From Lingula anatina (Eukaryota; Brachiopoda; Lingulata; Lingulida; Lingulidae): a DNA stretch of 23,676 nucleotides. Below, one piece after another: positions 1 to 10,400 of this stretch (positions are counted from its first letter, which is position 1; every line of letters starts with the position of its first letter). The notes under the pieces are model-generated. The model saw nothing but the letters and a program-made list of their open reading frames with translations. It was not told the DNA's origin and made no database searches. Location: the NCBI RefSeq assembly GCF_001039355.2, contig NW_019773644.1:45164-68839 (forward strand), read 5' to 3'. A program made the translations under genes and the position numbers.

Positions 1-240
1 TGCCACACCCAGACCCCAATACCGACAAAGCCCAAATTTTACGTGGAACGAGTTGAGATTATAGGTGACCTAAATCCATGAGATGGGTACGGGGGCCCTT
101 ACCGTCTAGGAGGAGAAGCGGTAACGGTAGCCGTCCGGCGGAGCCGGCGGAGCCAACGGAGCCGGCGGAGCCGGCGGAACGATCCGGACGGGACCGAAAC
201 CATGTGTACCGCCAGCGCTAACGCTGGTGGTACAATGATG
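1..240. other. GC-rich edge segment of unknown nature
   Basis: About 60% G+C, against roughly a third in the rest of the window, with many CpG. It holds five copies of a 9-bp unit CGGCGGAGC (136-180, imperfect in two) and a near-perfect inverted repeat GTACCGCCAGCG/CGCTGGTGGTAC at 206-233. It should be TPP2 intron 9, but no TPP2 exon was found. No coding frame could be supported on either strand. Confidence 0.6.
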
Positions 241-323
241 ATGAGGAGGAGGAGGGGGAGAAGAAGAAGAAGAAGAAGAAGAAGAAGAAGAAGAAGAAGA
301 AGAAAAAGAAGAAGAAGAAAAAG
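241..323. repeat. (GAG)n/(AAG)n microsatellite
   Basis: A GAG run (244-258) passes into AAG repeats that stop 4 bases short of the TPP2 exon 9 donor (GT at 327-326, minus strand). On the transcript it is a (UUC)n pyrimidine tract at the very start of intron 9. Confidence 0.95.
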
Positions 324-327
324 ATAC

Positions 328-2920
328 CTATGAGAGCAGTGGTGGTGCCCCCTGGTGCCCCCACAGTGGACAATCCAGGCCCATTATTGCCAGCACTGGA
401 CACATAGATGACCCCATGCTTGTCCACTGCCTCACTGAGTAAGGAACACACATGTCTGAAATGATTTCAAAATATGGTCATATATAACAATTTATCAGGA
501 TTGCAGGATAATATATGTAGCCTTCAACAGGGGTCGAAATGTTTAGAAAATCATACTTTCCCTGCCGGGAAAGTGATTTTGTACATTACTTTCCCTGCAA
601 GAAAGTAGCTTTCCCTGACAACAAAATCATGAAAACCGATTTCCCTGATATTAAATTAGATTATTTTAATAAGATGATGAATTATAAAGGTAAGAACATA
701 TCTTTGAGAAATGAATGTTTATTGATATGAATTAAACTAACATGGCATCCATATATAGTGTTTTTTATAACAACTAGGTATATTTGTTAACATTAATGTG
801 ACTGAAATCTTAGTACCAAATACATATGCTGCATCTGCAGTGCTAACTGAAAGGACCATCACAATAGCCAAGAGAGCACGGATATTAGGGTAAATGTCTT
901 TAAGTACAGTCAGCATTCTACTTAAAAAGGCAACTATGTCCTGGCTCTTTTCATGAAGTTCCAGCATGGATTTTTTTTTTTAATGAGGCCATTCAGCCTG
1001 GCACGTTTGTTTTAAAGCCAGCATTATCCAGTGTCCTAAAATGTTCTGAAAGCCTTTCAACTGTCTCATCTCCATACTCGTCACTGTCTATATTCTCCAT
1101 GGGTCCATCTTTGACAGCTAAAAAGTAAGTATTAATAATAATTGATTGATTGAGATTTTATTGCAATTATATACAGTTACAGAGAAATAACTGGAAACTG
1201 TTCACTAGAATGGTAATGTGAATACTTTACTATGAACTGAAGGCAGACTCCGGACTTGCAATTATCATGTAATCATGGTCAAACCAATAAACAATTGGAC
1301 TTGTTACTAGTGTGCACAGTGATTAATTTCATTTGAAACTTGGGGCATTTTCTTAATAGTAGACAATTTCACACCAATTAGAAAAGGGTAATTTGAAGAA
1401 GTGCAGTGAAATTTTGATGTTACAAACACTCCATTTTCAAAATTAAAGGGAATAAAGGTATTAAGTCCTTAATTATAAAGGCTAGAATAACCCATGACAT
1501 CTTTAAAAAGGTCATCAGTTTGGTAGGAGTTCAATGAAAAAAAAAATCAATCACTTCTCAAATAAATTAAATAAGTCCAGGTGGAGCTCTTGAGAAGAGC
1601 CGAAAATTCGAGGGTAAGAAAAACTCAGTCGGTGAAAAGGCCCATTTGTTTTTCAATACATCATGTCTTCAGCAAAGAGAACGAGGTAGGGCAATTTTTA
1701 TGTTTACTACGTAACAGAAAAGTAAAAACGTCTTGTTTATCATTAAATTTACAGTTCATTAGATATGAAACTTGTTAGACATTATTATTTACGACGTACC
1801 TGTATCGTCGCCATGTGCACCTGCTTCACCCTCATTTCTTATCGTGTCTTGAAGTTTACATGTGTCTTGTTTAGCGAGTTTGCTTGGTTTTCCCTTGCTT
1901 TCGTCATTAATTTACCACTTGAGGAACTTCATTTTCTGACCATCAACCTCCGTTAGACTTGAGCCCGACTTATGCGCGCAACCTGAATCTTGCATCAGCT
2001 GATCGTGCATAAATGGCTGACCGATATTCGTTCCCCGTACTACGCTGTCTGGTGCCCCTTACTTGTGTAGGCTTGGACGCTGCGTTAACTTTGTTCCCGC
2101 ACATTAATTTGTTTCCGTGAGCTGCGTAGGTTTGTACTTCTCTATGTTATACCTGCTAGCTGCGCAGCCTTGATCCTTTCTATGTTTAACATTGTGTAAA
2201 TGGGATAGGGAACGAGTCAGATATACCACTGTAAATGCCTCGAGACGATTTTGATTGACAACGCTCTTGAAATTCAAAAGGAGGCCCTGTAACAAATTCT
2301 AGCTAGTCACGTGCATGCGTCCTTAGTTTCAGAGTGAGTACTTACGTCGAGCTTACTTGCGTTGTGGAAAATGGTTAAATAATTGACGGCTTGGTGCCAG
2401 GAAATAAATTTCATCATAGGTAACAGTTCTTCGGGAGAGCGACTTCTAAGTGCGGTTTCCCGAGAGGTTTTTGCATTTCCCGGGCATTTCCATTGATTTA
2501 CCGGACGGGAAAGTAAGATTTGACATAGATTTCCCGAGCTCGCAATAGCTTTCCCCACGGGAAAGCGGGAAAGCAACATTTCGACCCCTGTTCAATATCT
2601 CAAACTAGGGGTGGATTAAGAAATATTTTCTGACAGTCTTCCAAATCGTCTATGTTGATCCATCCTCCATTTTTGACTGTTTCCAACAGAAAAAAATTAG
2701 ATGCCCAACAATGTTAACTTAAAAATTCTGACCATCTTCTGGAAGACCCAGAAGACGAATTTCATCTACCCCTGCAAACAGTAACAGACATTAAACTATT
2801 ATTATTAATATCAGAATGTGTAATATTACTGGAGACTTAAACACTTTTTCATTAATCACTATCAACCTTACACAGCCAAAGCGGATAATAGAATTACAAT
2901 CCATAATTTAAACCTATTAT

Positions 2921-2976
<56 letters not shown>

Positions 2977-5900
2977 AATCCTACCCAGTGTCGGGCCAGT
3001 GAGTGGCTTCCCCATAGCTGTAGTTAACCAGGTCACACTTCAGCTCTGTCACCTTTATCATCTGTCACAAAAATAAATGAGTACAGTCATGGTCTCTTGG
3101 TCAAAGTTTGTAAAAAAATGCCTATTTTTCTAAAAAGACTAAGCAATGTTTGCATCCTTAATCAAGGGAATCTGTCATGTGATCACTGCCTTGAAATCAA
3201 AATGCCATGCCCCATGTTTTGGCTTTTCAAAAACAATTTAAATTTTATCAAGAAGTGGGTAGTCAGATTAATTCAATTATCCTCATGCCACAAAACAAGT
3301 TTTTGGCAACATTTTAATTCAAAAACTCACATTGCACTGAAAGTCTACTGAGCAAATTGGATTTTAGACTCTAAATAAATAAATAAATATTATTATGTAC
3401 AGTACAGATGATTGTGGCAGCTTAAATCAACAAATATAACACTACTTTGGTCAATTTATGAATAAGGTGAAAATCAACGTACTGCTCTGGCCAATGAGGT
3501 TCCCGTTTCCATGGAACCAAGACGTGTGTCTCCAATCTTAATGGCGACTATCTGAGCCCCGGGTGCTACGCCATTCTTCTCTGGTTCTGCAGGAAAATGT
3601 CCTGCGGCTATACACGCCACATGGGTGCCGTGGGAACCTGGGAAACAGTGCAGAATATCACAATCATTATGATTTTTTAAAATTATATGAATATTTTACT
3701 TGTTAAGTGGCCTCAGACTGCCACGCTGTGATAACAACTTCATGATATTGGTCAAAGGGTATTTATTTATTTATTTTTATTTTTTATTTATTTATTTATA
3801 AAAATAACTGACCCAGAATAAATGTATATGATATCTTTGAATTGCCTCCACTACGAGCAACAAAATAAACTCATTAAGACTACCACAATTTGCTCAGAGG
3901 TTTTAGGTTTAAAAAATAACAAGGCACTCAAGCAAACTGAAAACATTACCTACCTGCATTTGTAACTACTTCTAACAGGTTGCCCTCATTGTAGATGTTA
4001 ACACTATAGTTCAGCATATCTGAAATGAAATGATCAAAACTGACTGAAAACACCAATGCTGATACCATAAACATCAATGAAAGCTTAAAAAATACATAAT
4101 GGTATTCTATCACACAAATGACTGAATGAGTGAATGATAGGGGTTGTGTAAATGTAATATGAAAAGTCAAACACTTCAACAGTATGTCAGCAGTAATTTA
4201 CTGAATATATTTCAAGAACTTTTATCTAAATCTCTTGCTGCCAAAAGGAATCTGTATTAAAGGTGAAATTAAGATATCCAGTGAAGCGTCTTCTGTTTTT
4301 AAGTAGTTGACACATTTGCAGTCTTGCAGGCAAGACTCCATCACACTAGTTACCAAGGAACATCTGCATGCTGAACAGTGGGATTGCAGTCACAACATTT
4401 GACTCTAATAGCACTGGAACCTAGGAGAGCCTATTCTATAGATATTGGTGAGCGTTTCCCCCAAAATAACCAAGACATTCACACCTTACTTAGTCTTTTC
4501 TTGAAATGCAACACTCAAATCCCATTATGCACATTTTACGTTGTTTTTATCATATGCAATTAATGTTCTTTGGAACCACCTAGCTCCTGGTCCACAGTGA
4601 TGGCAAATGCTGGACTTAGAATTCACTCTCTGTAAAGTGGATTTTGTTAAATTCCAACCCAAAACATCAATGCAGGATTTGCAACAATCAAGAAGAGACA
4701 CTGTGCCTTTATTTCACTGTTAATTTTTTTAGCAGATAAAACATAAGCCACGCTTGTCCCCACCACTGTTACCTTCATTGCTCAGTGTCCCATACTGGTG
4801 CTCTTCTCTGTAGTTGGCCAAGAGTTTGCAGGATTCCAGGTCACCTTGTTCACTGGTGTCTACACAGGCTCTAAAAGATGAACAAAGACATGTCCAGTCT
4901 GCACCTAACAAGGTTTTACCTTTAACTTGTTTAAATGCAAATACTCCATTTTGAAATTTAGGAAAATTTCAGCAAATTATCTTTTATCACCAACTGAAGT
5001 CTATAATAAATATCTATCTAAAATCAATTAGATTACATTATATTAATGAAGTTAGAAAGTAGTTCTAAATTTGCAAAATTTAAACAACAACAGACCACTC
5101 CGACCACTCTGTTACTTTTATTAAAAATGTGACCCAGAATTTGAAATAAACTGAAATAACATTCATACCTCCAAGTCTCACCGTCATGGAAGACCACACA
5201 GTCAAATACAGGGCCACAAAAACTGAAATTTTTGTCCATACTGGTCAGATGCTCCACTCGGGACTTCAGGTCTTCTTTGATTAATTTTTCCTCCTGATAA
5301 AAGAAGATGTAATAATGTAAAATAACCCAAATAATGAGATATATGTGGTCTTAATTTCTAATACCCACAATCTTCCACAGTCCAATATACGTACCCCAAG
5401 GGATTCTCCTACTTAGTGACCTGATAAAGTTTCTGTTCTCAAACATAAAGCCACATCTGTACAGATACAACCACAAACACAGCACTTACAGCATTCGGTG
5501 TGGGGTGCTTGGCATCAAACTCCTCCAGGAGTCTGTTGGCCTCAGCCAGTGTCACCCTGTGTTGTGGGTCCCACGTCTTCTCTCTGTTCTCCTTGGACAG
5601 TCGGTCCCGCAGCCCCCTGGGGTACAACTCCATGGCACTCTTCACCCCCACATGCCACTGCCCACTGGGGTTCCTCCAGTCCTCTGGGACCTGCAATGTG
5701 AAGTGGGTGTTATGTGAAGATGTAACAGGATGTGTAATGTGAAGTGTGTTATGAAAATATTATGGGAATGTGTTATGTGAATATATAATGGTAATGTGAA
5801 AAAGATTGTGAAGGGCTGTCATGAGAATATCTAATGTAAAGGATGCTTTATTGCAAACAAATTATAAAGAAATTCAGATCAAGTCTGCCCCCTCATTCTT

Positions 5901-7144
5901 CATCAAACTTTCCCAGGTATTTGTACAGACAAAATTAAGTTAAAAAATGAAAATAATATGTCAAACTATATGCAGTAAGCCACACAAACCCTGAGTTTTC
6001 TCCCTGTGAGTCCTACAATCTCTCCCTCCTGAGCCTCGACTATTGTGCTCGTGTCCACATCGCCTGATCCGGTGGTGTCTATAATATCTATCACCTTAGG
6101 ACGACCATCTGTGGTCACCTGAAACAGCAAAATTTCACCAGCTCTGTTATGCAAGTTCAAAGTTATGATAACAGTATCTTCAAAAAACATGTAACTCAGT
6201 CATCACCATTCACATAATTTAATGTCTTGTTCCAATTAATGCAGGGATTGAGACTACAGATATTATAGTAACTGTTGTCTCTACCAACTGGGAGCTATGG
6301 TCCCCCTCCTATCCCCCCCCTTCTTCGATTCATCATTTACAGTCATGTACATTAATTTCTTTTATACTAGCACCAACTTTCCCAAGAACAAGACCATGTC
6401 CAGCCAGTCATTTGGACAGCCATTAGCCTCAAAAGACCACCTATATATCCAAAGATGGCTGGAAGGCTTACAGAATTTTTGGGTTGCTTGGTTGGGCTTG
6501 CTTGGGTTGGACTCCCTGTAAACTGATGACCAAATCACAGCTTCATATTTTGAACTCCCTGTACCTCAATTCCTGGGGAAACCCTGATAAGCTCACATAG
6601 TAAATATCAGAAACCATTAATAGGAACGCAACCACACAAATTGTTTTGACAGAAGTAGAGGTGTTTCAGCAGTGCAAGCATAGCTTTCATTTTCACAAGG
6701 TCATCAACATTCCAGTCAGTAATAAAATACTATTAATAAATTATAACAGAGTGTAATATGAGCAATCAAGCGCACTCAATGTATTCTAATTTCTATTGTT
6801 GGGCTGACATATAAAGCAAATGATGGATGTAGAAGAAAATCGAAATAAGTTAAGTGCACTGAAACACAGACTGAATCTTTGTAAATCAGGCCGAGTAATT
6901 GCATTACAAGTCTTGCAAACCTTGAAATTTAAAAATTAAAGGCTTGGTTTAACTGCGGCATGCTAACACCCGGCTCGCTTACCTGTAATCCAGGCGCTCC
7001 AGGGTCTACTCCTGTGTCTAAAATCGCTATAACGACTCCTCTCCCGTCATAGTCCGGATATTTAGCAAGAAAATTGAATGCACCAGTTTCTTTCTTCGGT
7101 AAAATGCCATGGATAGGGAAGTTGGTGTCCACAGTAGTAGCCAT
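328..7144 (-). CDS. TPP2: Tripeptidyl-peptidase II, N-terminal ~380 residues (9 exons, gene continues off left edge)
   Basis: This is a giant cytosolic subtilisin-like exopeptidase that removes tripeptides from free N-termini downstream of the proteasome. Coding exons on the minus strand are 7144-6983, 6118-5990, 5690-5490, 5293-5169, 4870-4773, 4019-3954, 3637-3483, 3061-2985 and 455-328. All are bounded by AG/GT and are phase-consistent (1141 nt). Seen directly: catalytic Asp43 in ILDTGVDPG (exon 1), catalytic His266 in SHGTHVA (exon 7), a conserved [11 protein letters not shown] block (exon 8), and the SAGNNGP oxyanion loop with Asn361/362 (exon 9). The Ser motif and the C-terminal two thirds of the usual ~1250 residues lie beyond the window. 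The ATG at 7144 has a favourable context (A at -3, G at +4), and the protein aligns from residue 1 with vertebrate TPP2. No frameshift or stop was found. Intron 8 is enlarged by a transposon. Confidence 0.95.
555..574. repeat. Left subterminal hairpin of the hAT-like element
   Basis: ACTTTCCC-TGCC-GGGAAAGT forms perfect 8-bp arms with a 4-nt loop, 12 bp inside the left terminal repeat. Further ACTTTCCCTG, GCTTTCCCTG and ATTTCCCTG copies follow to about 650. Confidence 0.85.
737..1130 (-). pseudogene. hAT transposase C-terminal remnant
   Basis: On the minus strand, a reading frame from about 1130 gives a segment with [17 protein letters not shown], followed by a stop near a poly-A/T tract. 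After a frame change it gives [20 protein letters not shown] then [16 protein letters not shown]. The YPNI...LL.....LSVSTA.A pattern is the hallmark of the hAT family C-terminal dimerisation region (usual form VST..AERSFS). It lies inside the inverted-repeat-bounded element and is clearly broken. Confidence 0.65.
1800..1932 (-). pseudogene. Possible 5' coding exon of the hAT transposase
   Basis: An ATG at 1932 (minus) opens a hydrophilic reading frame interrupted by one TAA after six codons. It then continues through [16 protein letters not shown] and a [10 protein letters not shown] segment to a good donor, G|GTACGT, at 1799. Position, strand and splice-like end suit the first exon of the same transposase, but no diagnostic motif (for example a BED finger) was found. 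Confidence 0.3.
2548..2566. repeat. Right subterminal hairpin of the hAT-like element
   Basis: GCTTTCCC-CAC-GGGAAAGC forms perfect 8-bp arms with a 3-nt loop, 8 bp inside the right terminal repeat. Another GGGAAAG follows at once, and TTTCCCG words precede it back to about 2456. Confidence 0.85.
2921..2977. repeat. (TAAA)n microsatellite
   Basis: About 14 copies of a 4-bp unit begin a few bases downstream (minus strand) of the TPP2 exon 8 donor at 2984. Shorter relatives lie in neighbouring introns at 3374-3389 and, as TTTA, at about 3759-3800. Confidence 0.95.
3062..6982. other. TPP2 introns 1-7
   Basis: Introns are 6119-6982, 5691-5989, 5294-5489, 4871-5168, 4020-4772, 3638-3953 and 3062-3482. 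They are AT-rich with no further exon, RNA gene or recognisable transposon. Small items include an ATTT-rich tract (about 3759-3800) and an 8-bp inverted repeat AGTCTTGC/GCAAGACT near 4319-4336. Frames open on the plus strand here are shadows or random. Confidence 0.7.
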
Positions 7145-7165
7145 GATGACTTTACAGGGCCCAAG

Positions 7166-7175
7166 TCTCGCGAGA
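7166..7175. promoter_or_regulatory. TCTCGCGAGA palindrome
   Basis: This is a perfect copy of the 10-bp element known from vertebrate CpG-rich, often bidirectional promoters, reported as a site for BANP (earlier also linked to ZBTB33/Kaiso). It lies 22 bp upstream of the TPP2 ATG. Confidence 0.7.
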
Positions 7176-7382
7176 AGAGATTTATAAAATGATGCTTAAA
7201 ACATTTCGTAAATATTTATCAGTTTATTCTTTACCAACACATACTTGAGTGGATAGTTATAATCAGTGGAACAGAAAATTTTTTAGTTGAATATCTACGT
7301 CTTCTTGAAAGAATTCGACGATATTTTGCTTAAGCTTAGAGCATAATAAAATCGGTCCCAGCAACCACACGCTGTAATAAAA

Positions 7383-7390
7383 ACTTCCGG
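7383..7390. promoter_or_regulatory. ETS-type site ACTTCCGG
   Basis: This is a perfect reverse complement of CCGGAAGT, the core bound by ETS factors such as GABP. It lies 44 bp before the coiled-coil gene ATG, a usual place for this motif in housekeeping promoters. Confidence 0.55.
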
Positions 7391-7410
7391 CTGCGAGGAG
7401 CACTTGAAAT

Positions 7411-7422
7411 ATGTTTCGGTGA
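7411..7422 (+). other. Minimal upstream ORF (ATG TTT CGG TGA)
   Basis: A three-codon upstream ORF ends 11 bp before the presumed start of the coiled-coil gene. If the transcript begins upstream of 7411, ribosomes must leak past or reinitiate after this ORF, which would lower translation. Confidence 0.4.
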
Positions 7423-7433
7423 ACGCTACTTTA

Positions 7434-10400
7434 ATGGAGAATTTAACGAGTGCGCCGGTCAGCAGGTCACAAAGTAGGCCACAGTCGAACAGACGAAGCA
7501 GGAGCAGTTTGCTTCGACAGCAAATGAGAAATCCACACGACCCTCTACAAATTCTTGAACGACTTTTAAATACTACAACTCTCCAAACTCAGCGAGTCCA
7601 GCATGGCAGCATCATTGGTAAGGCGACATTGATAATTTAGAAATCATCTCAGTGTATCGTTTGTTACGGTCTGAAGAAATCAGATAATCTTTTTTTGTAT
7701 TCTTTATGTGGTTAAAGACAAATACATGGTCTTGTTTAGATTACACATAGCAGATATTAGGCGTAAATTTTGCTTAAAGTTAAACGAGATTCTTTATTGA
7801 TACACCTTTACAAATAAGGTACAATCAAAGACAAAGACAATTACATCTAACTACAACAGTACAAACAGGTATATAAATAAATATACATGATTTCAATGTT
7901 TACATGTAGCATAATATCAATAAGTTACTTTATAATAAGTTATATAAGGAATGTATGATGGCAATCTATACATGAAGGTGATGAATTAGAATGAGTACAT
8001 TGGAGAGAGTACAATGCATTAATAGAGGGCCTGTTCTCTTTGTTTTAAGCATCTATTTACAAAACACATAACCATTCTAAGAATGTCTATGTCTTGGGCA
8101 CCCATAAGAAGATTAAACAGTTTATTATTGCTGAGGTCGCCCAGGGGTAGGAAATCTGACAGCTGCCCTCTGAAGGAATCACGTAGTGAGTCATACGCTT
8201 TACACTCTAGCAGGAGGTGGAACTCATCTTCTACTTTATTGGAATCACAAAGTTTGCACAATCTTAACTCTGCGGGGATTTTTGGCTTAAACGTCTCTTT
8301 GATATCATACTAGTACATGTTTATGGTTTAATTCTTAATAAAGATAATTTCCCCCTTCAAGTGATATGTTAAGAACATATACTTTCTTCAGCACTTGAAT
8401 TAGAATTTTCTGAATACAGTCTTTTATTTGTTTGAAATTCAGAATCATCTTTTCATGCTTTCTTTCTCTCTACCGCCTCCCCCCCCACACACACACAAAA
8501 TAACCTTCCTACCAACACAAGATACTTTACTTTGAGACCCTTTATTAGCAAGGTCAGTTCTAGTGAATATCTTACCCTAGTGCATGGACAATAGGTGTGA
8601 TTATATTTGTTCATTGGTGCTTTAACTGTTTAATTTTTTTCACTCTGTTGTACTCTGTCTTATTAATACTTCAAAGTCTGTGCATTTTTTTTTTTTTTTC
8701 AATTTTTTTACATCATTTCAGCATGCACATTGCGTTTCCAATATTCTAATTCTTTTTCTGATAATGTTGGTCCAAGCTCTTCTCTTTGTATCACTTACTT
8801 GTTTCTCAGTCTACTGAATTATCACATTTCTCCAGCAGGACATTTAAGCTACTGAAGTGTGTAATGGCCACTTCATCTCATGCTTCTTTCTGTAATTTGA
8901 TGATGATGATGATGATGGCTATATCTTCACCAAAGATTCAGGGAGAGGATATGAGGTTTGGTGTCATCTTTGTCCTTCAGTCCTTTGATAATTATGGAGA
9001 CCCAATTTTTGATTAATAGTTGAAGCTCTCCCAAATTAAAACTTGAGGACAGGAAAAATAATGTCACAATACTTTTGTCTCCTGTAGACATAGGTTATGA
9101 CATTGAAGGCGGCATAGCAGCCAAGAGAGAGGATGAGAAGCAGGAGGCAGTAAGGGAAGCCATACAAGCTGCTGAAGAAAGAGCTACGCGGGAGTTGAGA
9201 GCAGCACTGAAAAGATTGAGAAAAGATTTGACAGAGGAAAAGTTAAAGGCCTTGGAGGAGCAAAAAGCAGTGAGTTTATTGTGTGTGTGTGTGTGTGTGT
9301 GTGTGTTTATTGTGTGTGTGTGTGAGTGTTTGTCTGTGTGCTTGTGCTTGCGTGTGTGTGTGTGTGTGAGAGAGAGACAGAGAGAGAGAGATGAGAGAGG
9401 CTTTTATTTTTAATTAATTTTTAATGGCACATTGTATAACACTATATTAGAAAATTTCAATTAAAACAAATTGTACTACTCAAAAAATTTTAAAACAACT
9501 CTACCATACTAGGCTTAATTAGTACACTTATGTTATTTCAGTTATATAAAATGTTTCTTCTGACTTCAAAGCTAAAATTACAGACATTTTCACTCAGTTC
9601 ATCTGACATGAGAACACAGAACAGAAACAGTTCTGCCTAATTGTTATATGTATTAAAGGCTGACAGTTTTGAATACAGTTTTAATACAATTTATTCAAGT
9701 TTGAAGTTAAATGTTTTAGGAAGTACTGAGGTACACATGTAGTGTGTTTTTTTTAGAAATAGATCATTATTATTCTTATTCTCATTATTATTATTATTAT
9801 TATTATTATAATTATTATTCTCAGTACTATGAGGAGTTGGCCAGGAAGGTTGCTGAAGCGCGAGACAGAGCAGAAGAGGAAAGGATACGAGAACTGACCA
9901 AAAAGCTCCAGAAAGAGAAAGAGGAGGCCCTGAGAAAACAGTGGGAAGAGGCAGAGAGGATAAAACAAAAGGCAATAGATGAGGCCTGTGCTCTACTAGA
10001 AAAGAGGCTGCGAGATGAGTTTGCTTTAGAGAAGGAGTTGGCTATTGCAGAGACCTTACAGAAAGCTAGGGTAAAGATTTGTCCTTGATTCCTAGACTGA
10101 ATATGGGAAAAGTGATGAGTGCTGACCTTTTTCTGTATCCCAATTTGCTGACTCAGTTGCTTAAAAAATCTTTGAAACAAAAAAAACAATGAAAAACAAT
10201 AAAATAATCAGCTGAATGCTTTACTTAGCATTCAGAATTCGAATTGAATAACTGTGATTACAAATTATTTTAAAAGATAAATGGATTTCAAATTTAACTG
10301 AAACATATTTGTTATAATTCAGGTATTGAATGCTAAAATGGATAAATACAACACATCAAAATATTCTGATGATATTGACATCATTCCTATGAATTTAATG

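Larger units (their letters stand above)
528..2590. mobile_element. hAT-like DNA transposon, decayed, in TPP2 intron 8
   Basis: Perfect 16-bp terminal inverted repeats CAGGGGTCGAAATGTT (528-543) and its reverse complement (2575-2590) bound a 2063-bp element. The five bases TTCAA occur on both outer sides (523-527 and 2591-2595), consistent with a 5-bp target-site duplication. A CAGGGG terminus is typical of hAT elements. Subterminal regions (about 555-655 and 2455-2570) are rich in TTTCCC/GGGAAA words. The interior carries minus-strand remnants of a transposase (737-1130 and possibly 1800-1932), so orientation is probably minus. It is much shorter than an autonomous hAT and has stops in frame, so it is judged inactive. 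Confidence 0.85.
7145..7433. promoter_or_regulatory. Divergent promoter between TPP2 and the coiled-coil gene
   Basis: Only 289 bp separate the two ATG codons. The interval holds TCTCGCGAGA near TPP2 and ACTTCCGG near the coiled-coil start. No TATA box sits at a convincing distance from either gene. Layout and motifs fit a housekeeping bidirectional promoter. Confidence 0.75.

Noticed and set aside
218-327. C-terminal phenylalanine/serine-rich extension of the TPP2 exon 9 frame
   Set aside because: It is the translated (TTC)n microsatellite beyond a clear GTATCT donor; the exon ends at 328.
1135-1180. TTGATTGATTGAGATTTTATTGC stretch resembling an antisense LINE/SINE tail
   Set aside because: No coding or structural part of such an element could be seen next to it.
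1581-1956. Plus-strand open frames inside the hAT-like element
   Set aside because: No domain is recognised, and coding-like signal in the element is on the minus strand.
5498-5742. Overlapping plus-strand open frames
   Set aside because: They are shadows of TPP2 exon 3 on the opposite strand, which matches the family residue by residue.
7404-7433. Earlier start (TTG) for the coiled-coil protein
   Set aside because: TTG is not a normal animal start codon and the ATG at 7434 is in the same frame.
8786-9016. 76-codon frame with a poly-Met run
   Set aside because: The Met run comes from (GAT)n in an intron; no domain or splice support.
9270-9413. Cys/Val-rich continuation of coiled-coil exon 2
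   Set aside because: It is a translated (GT)n/(GA)n repeat after a good GTGAGT donor.
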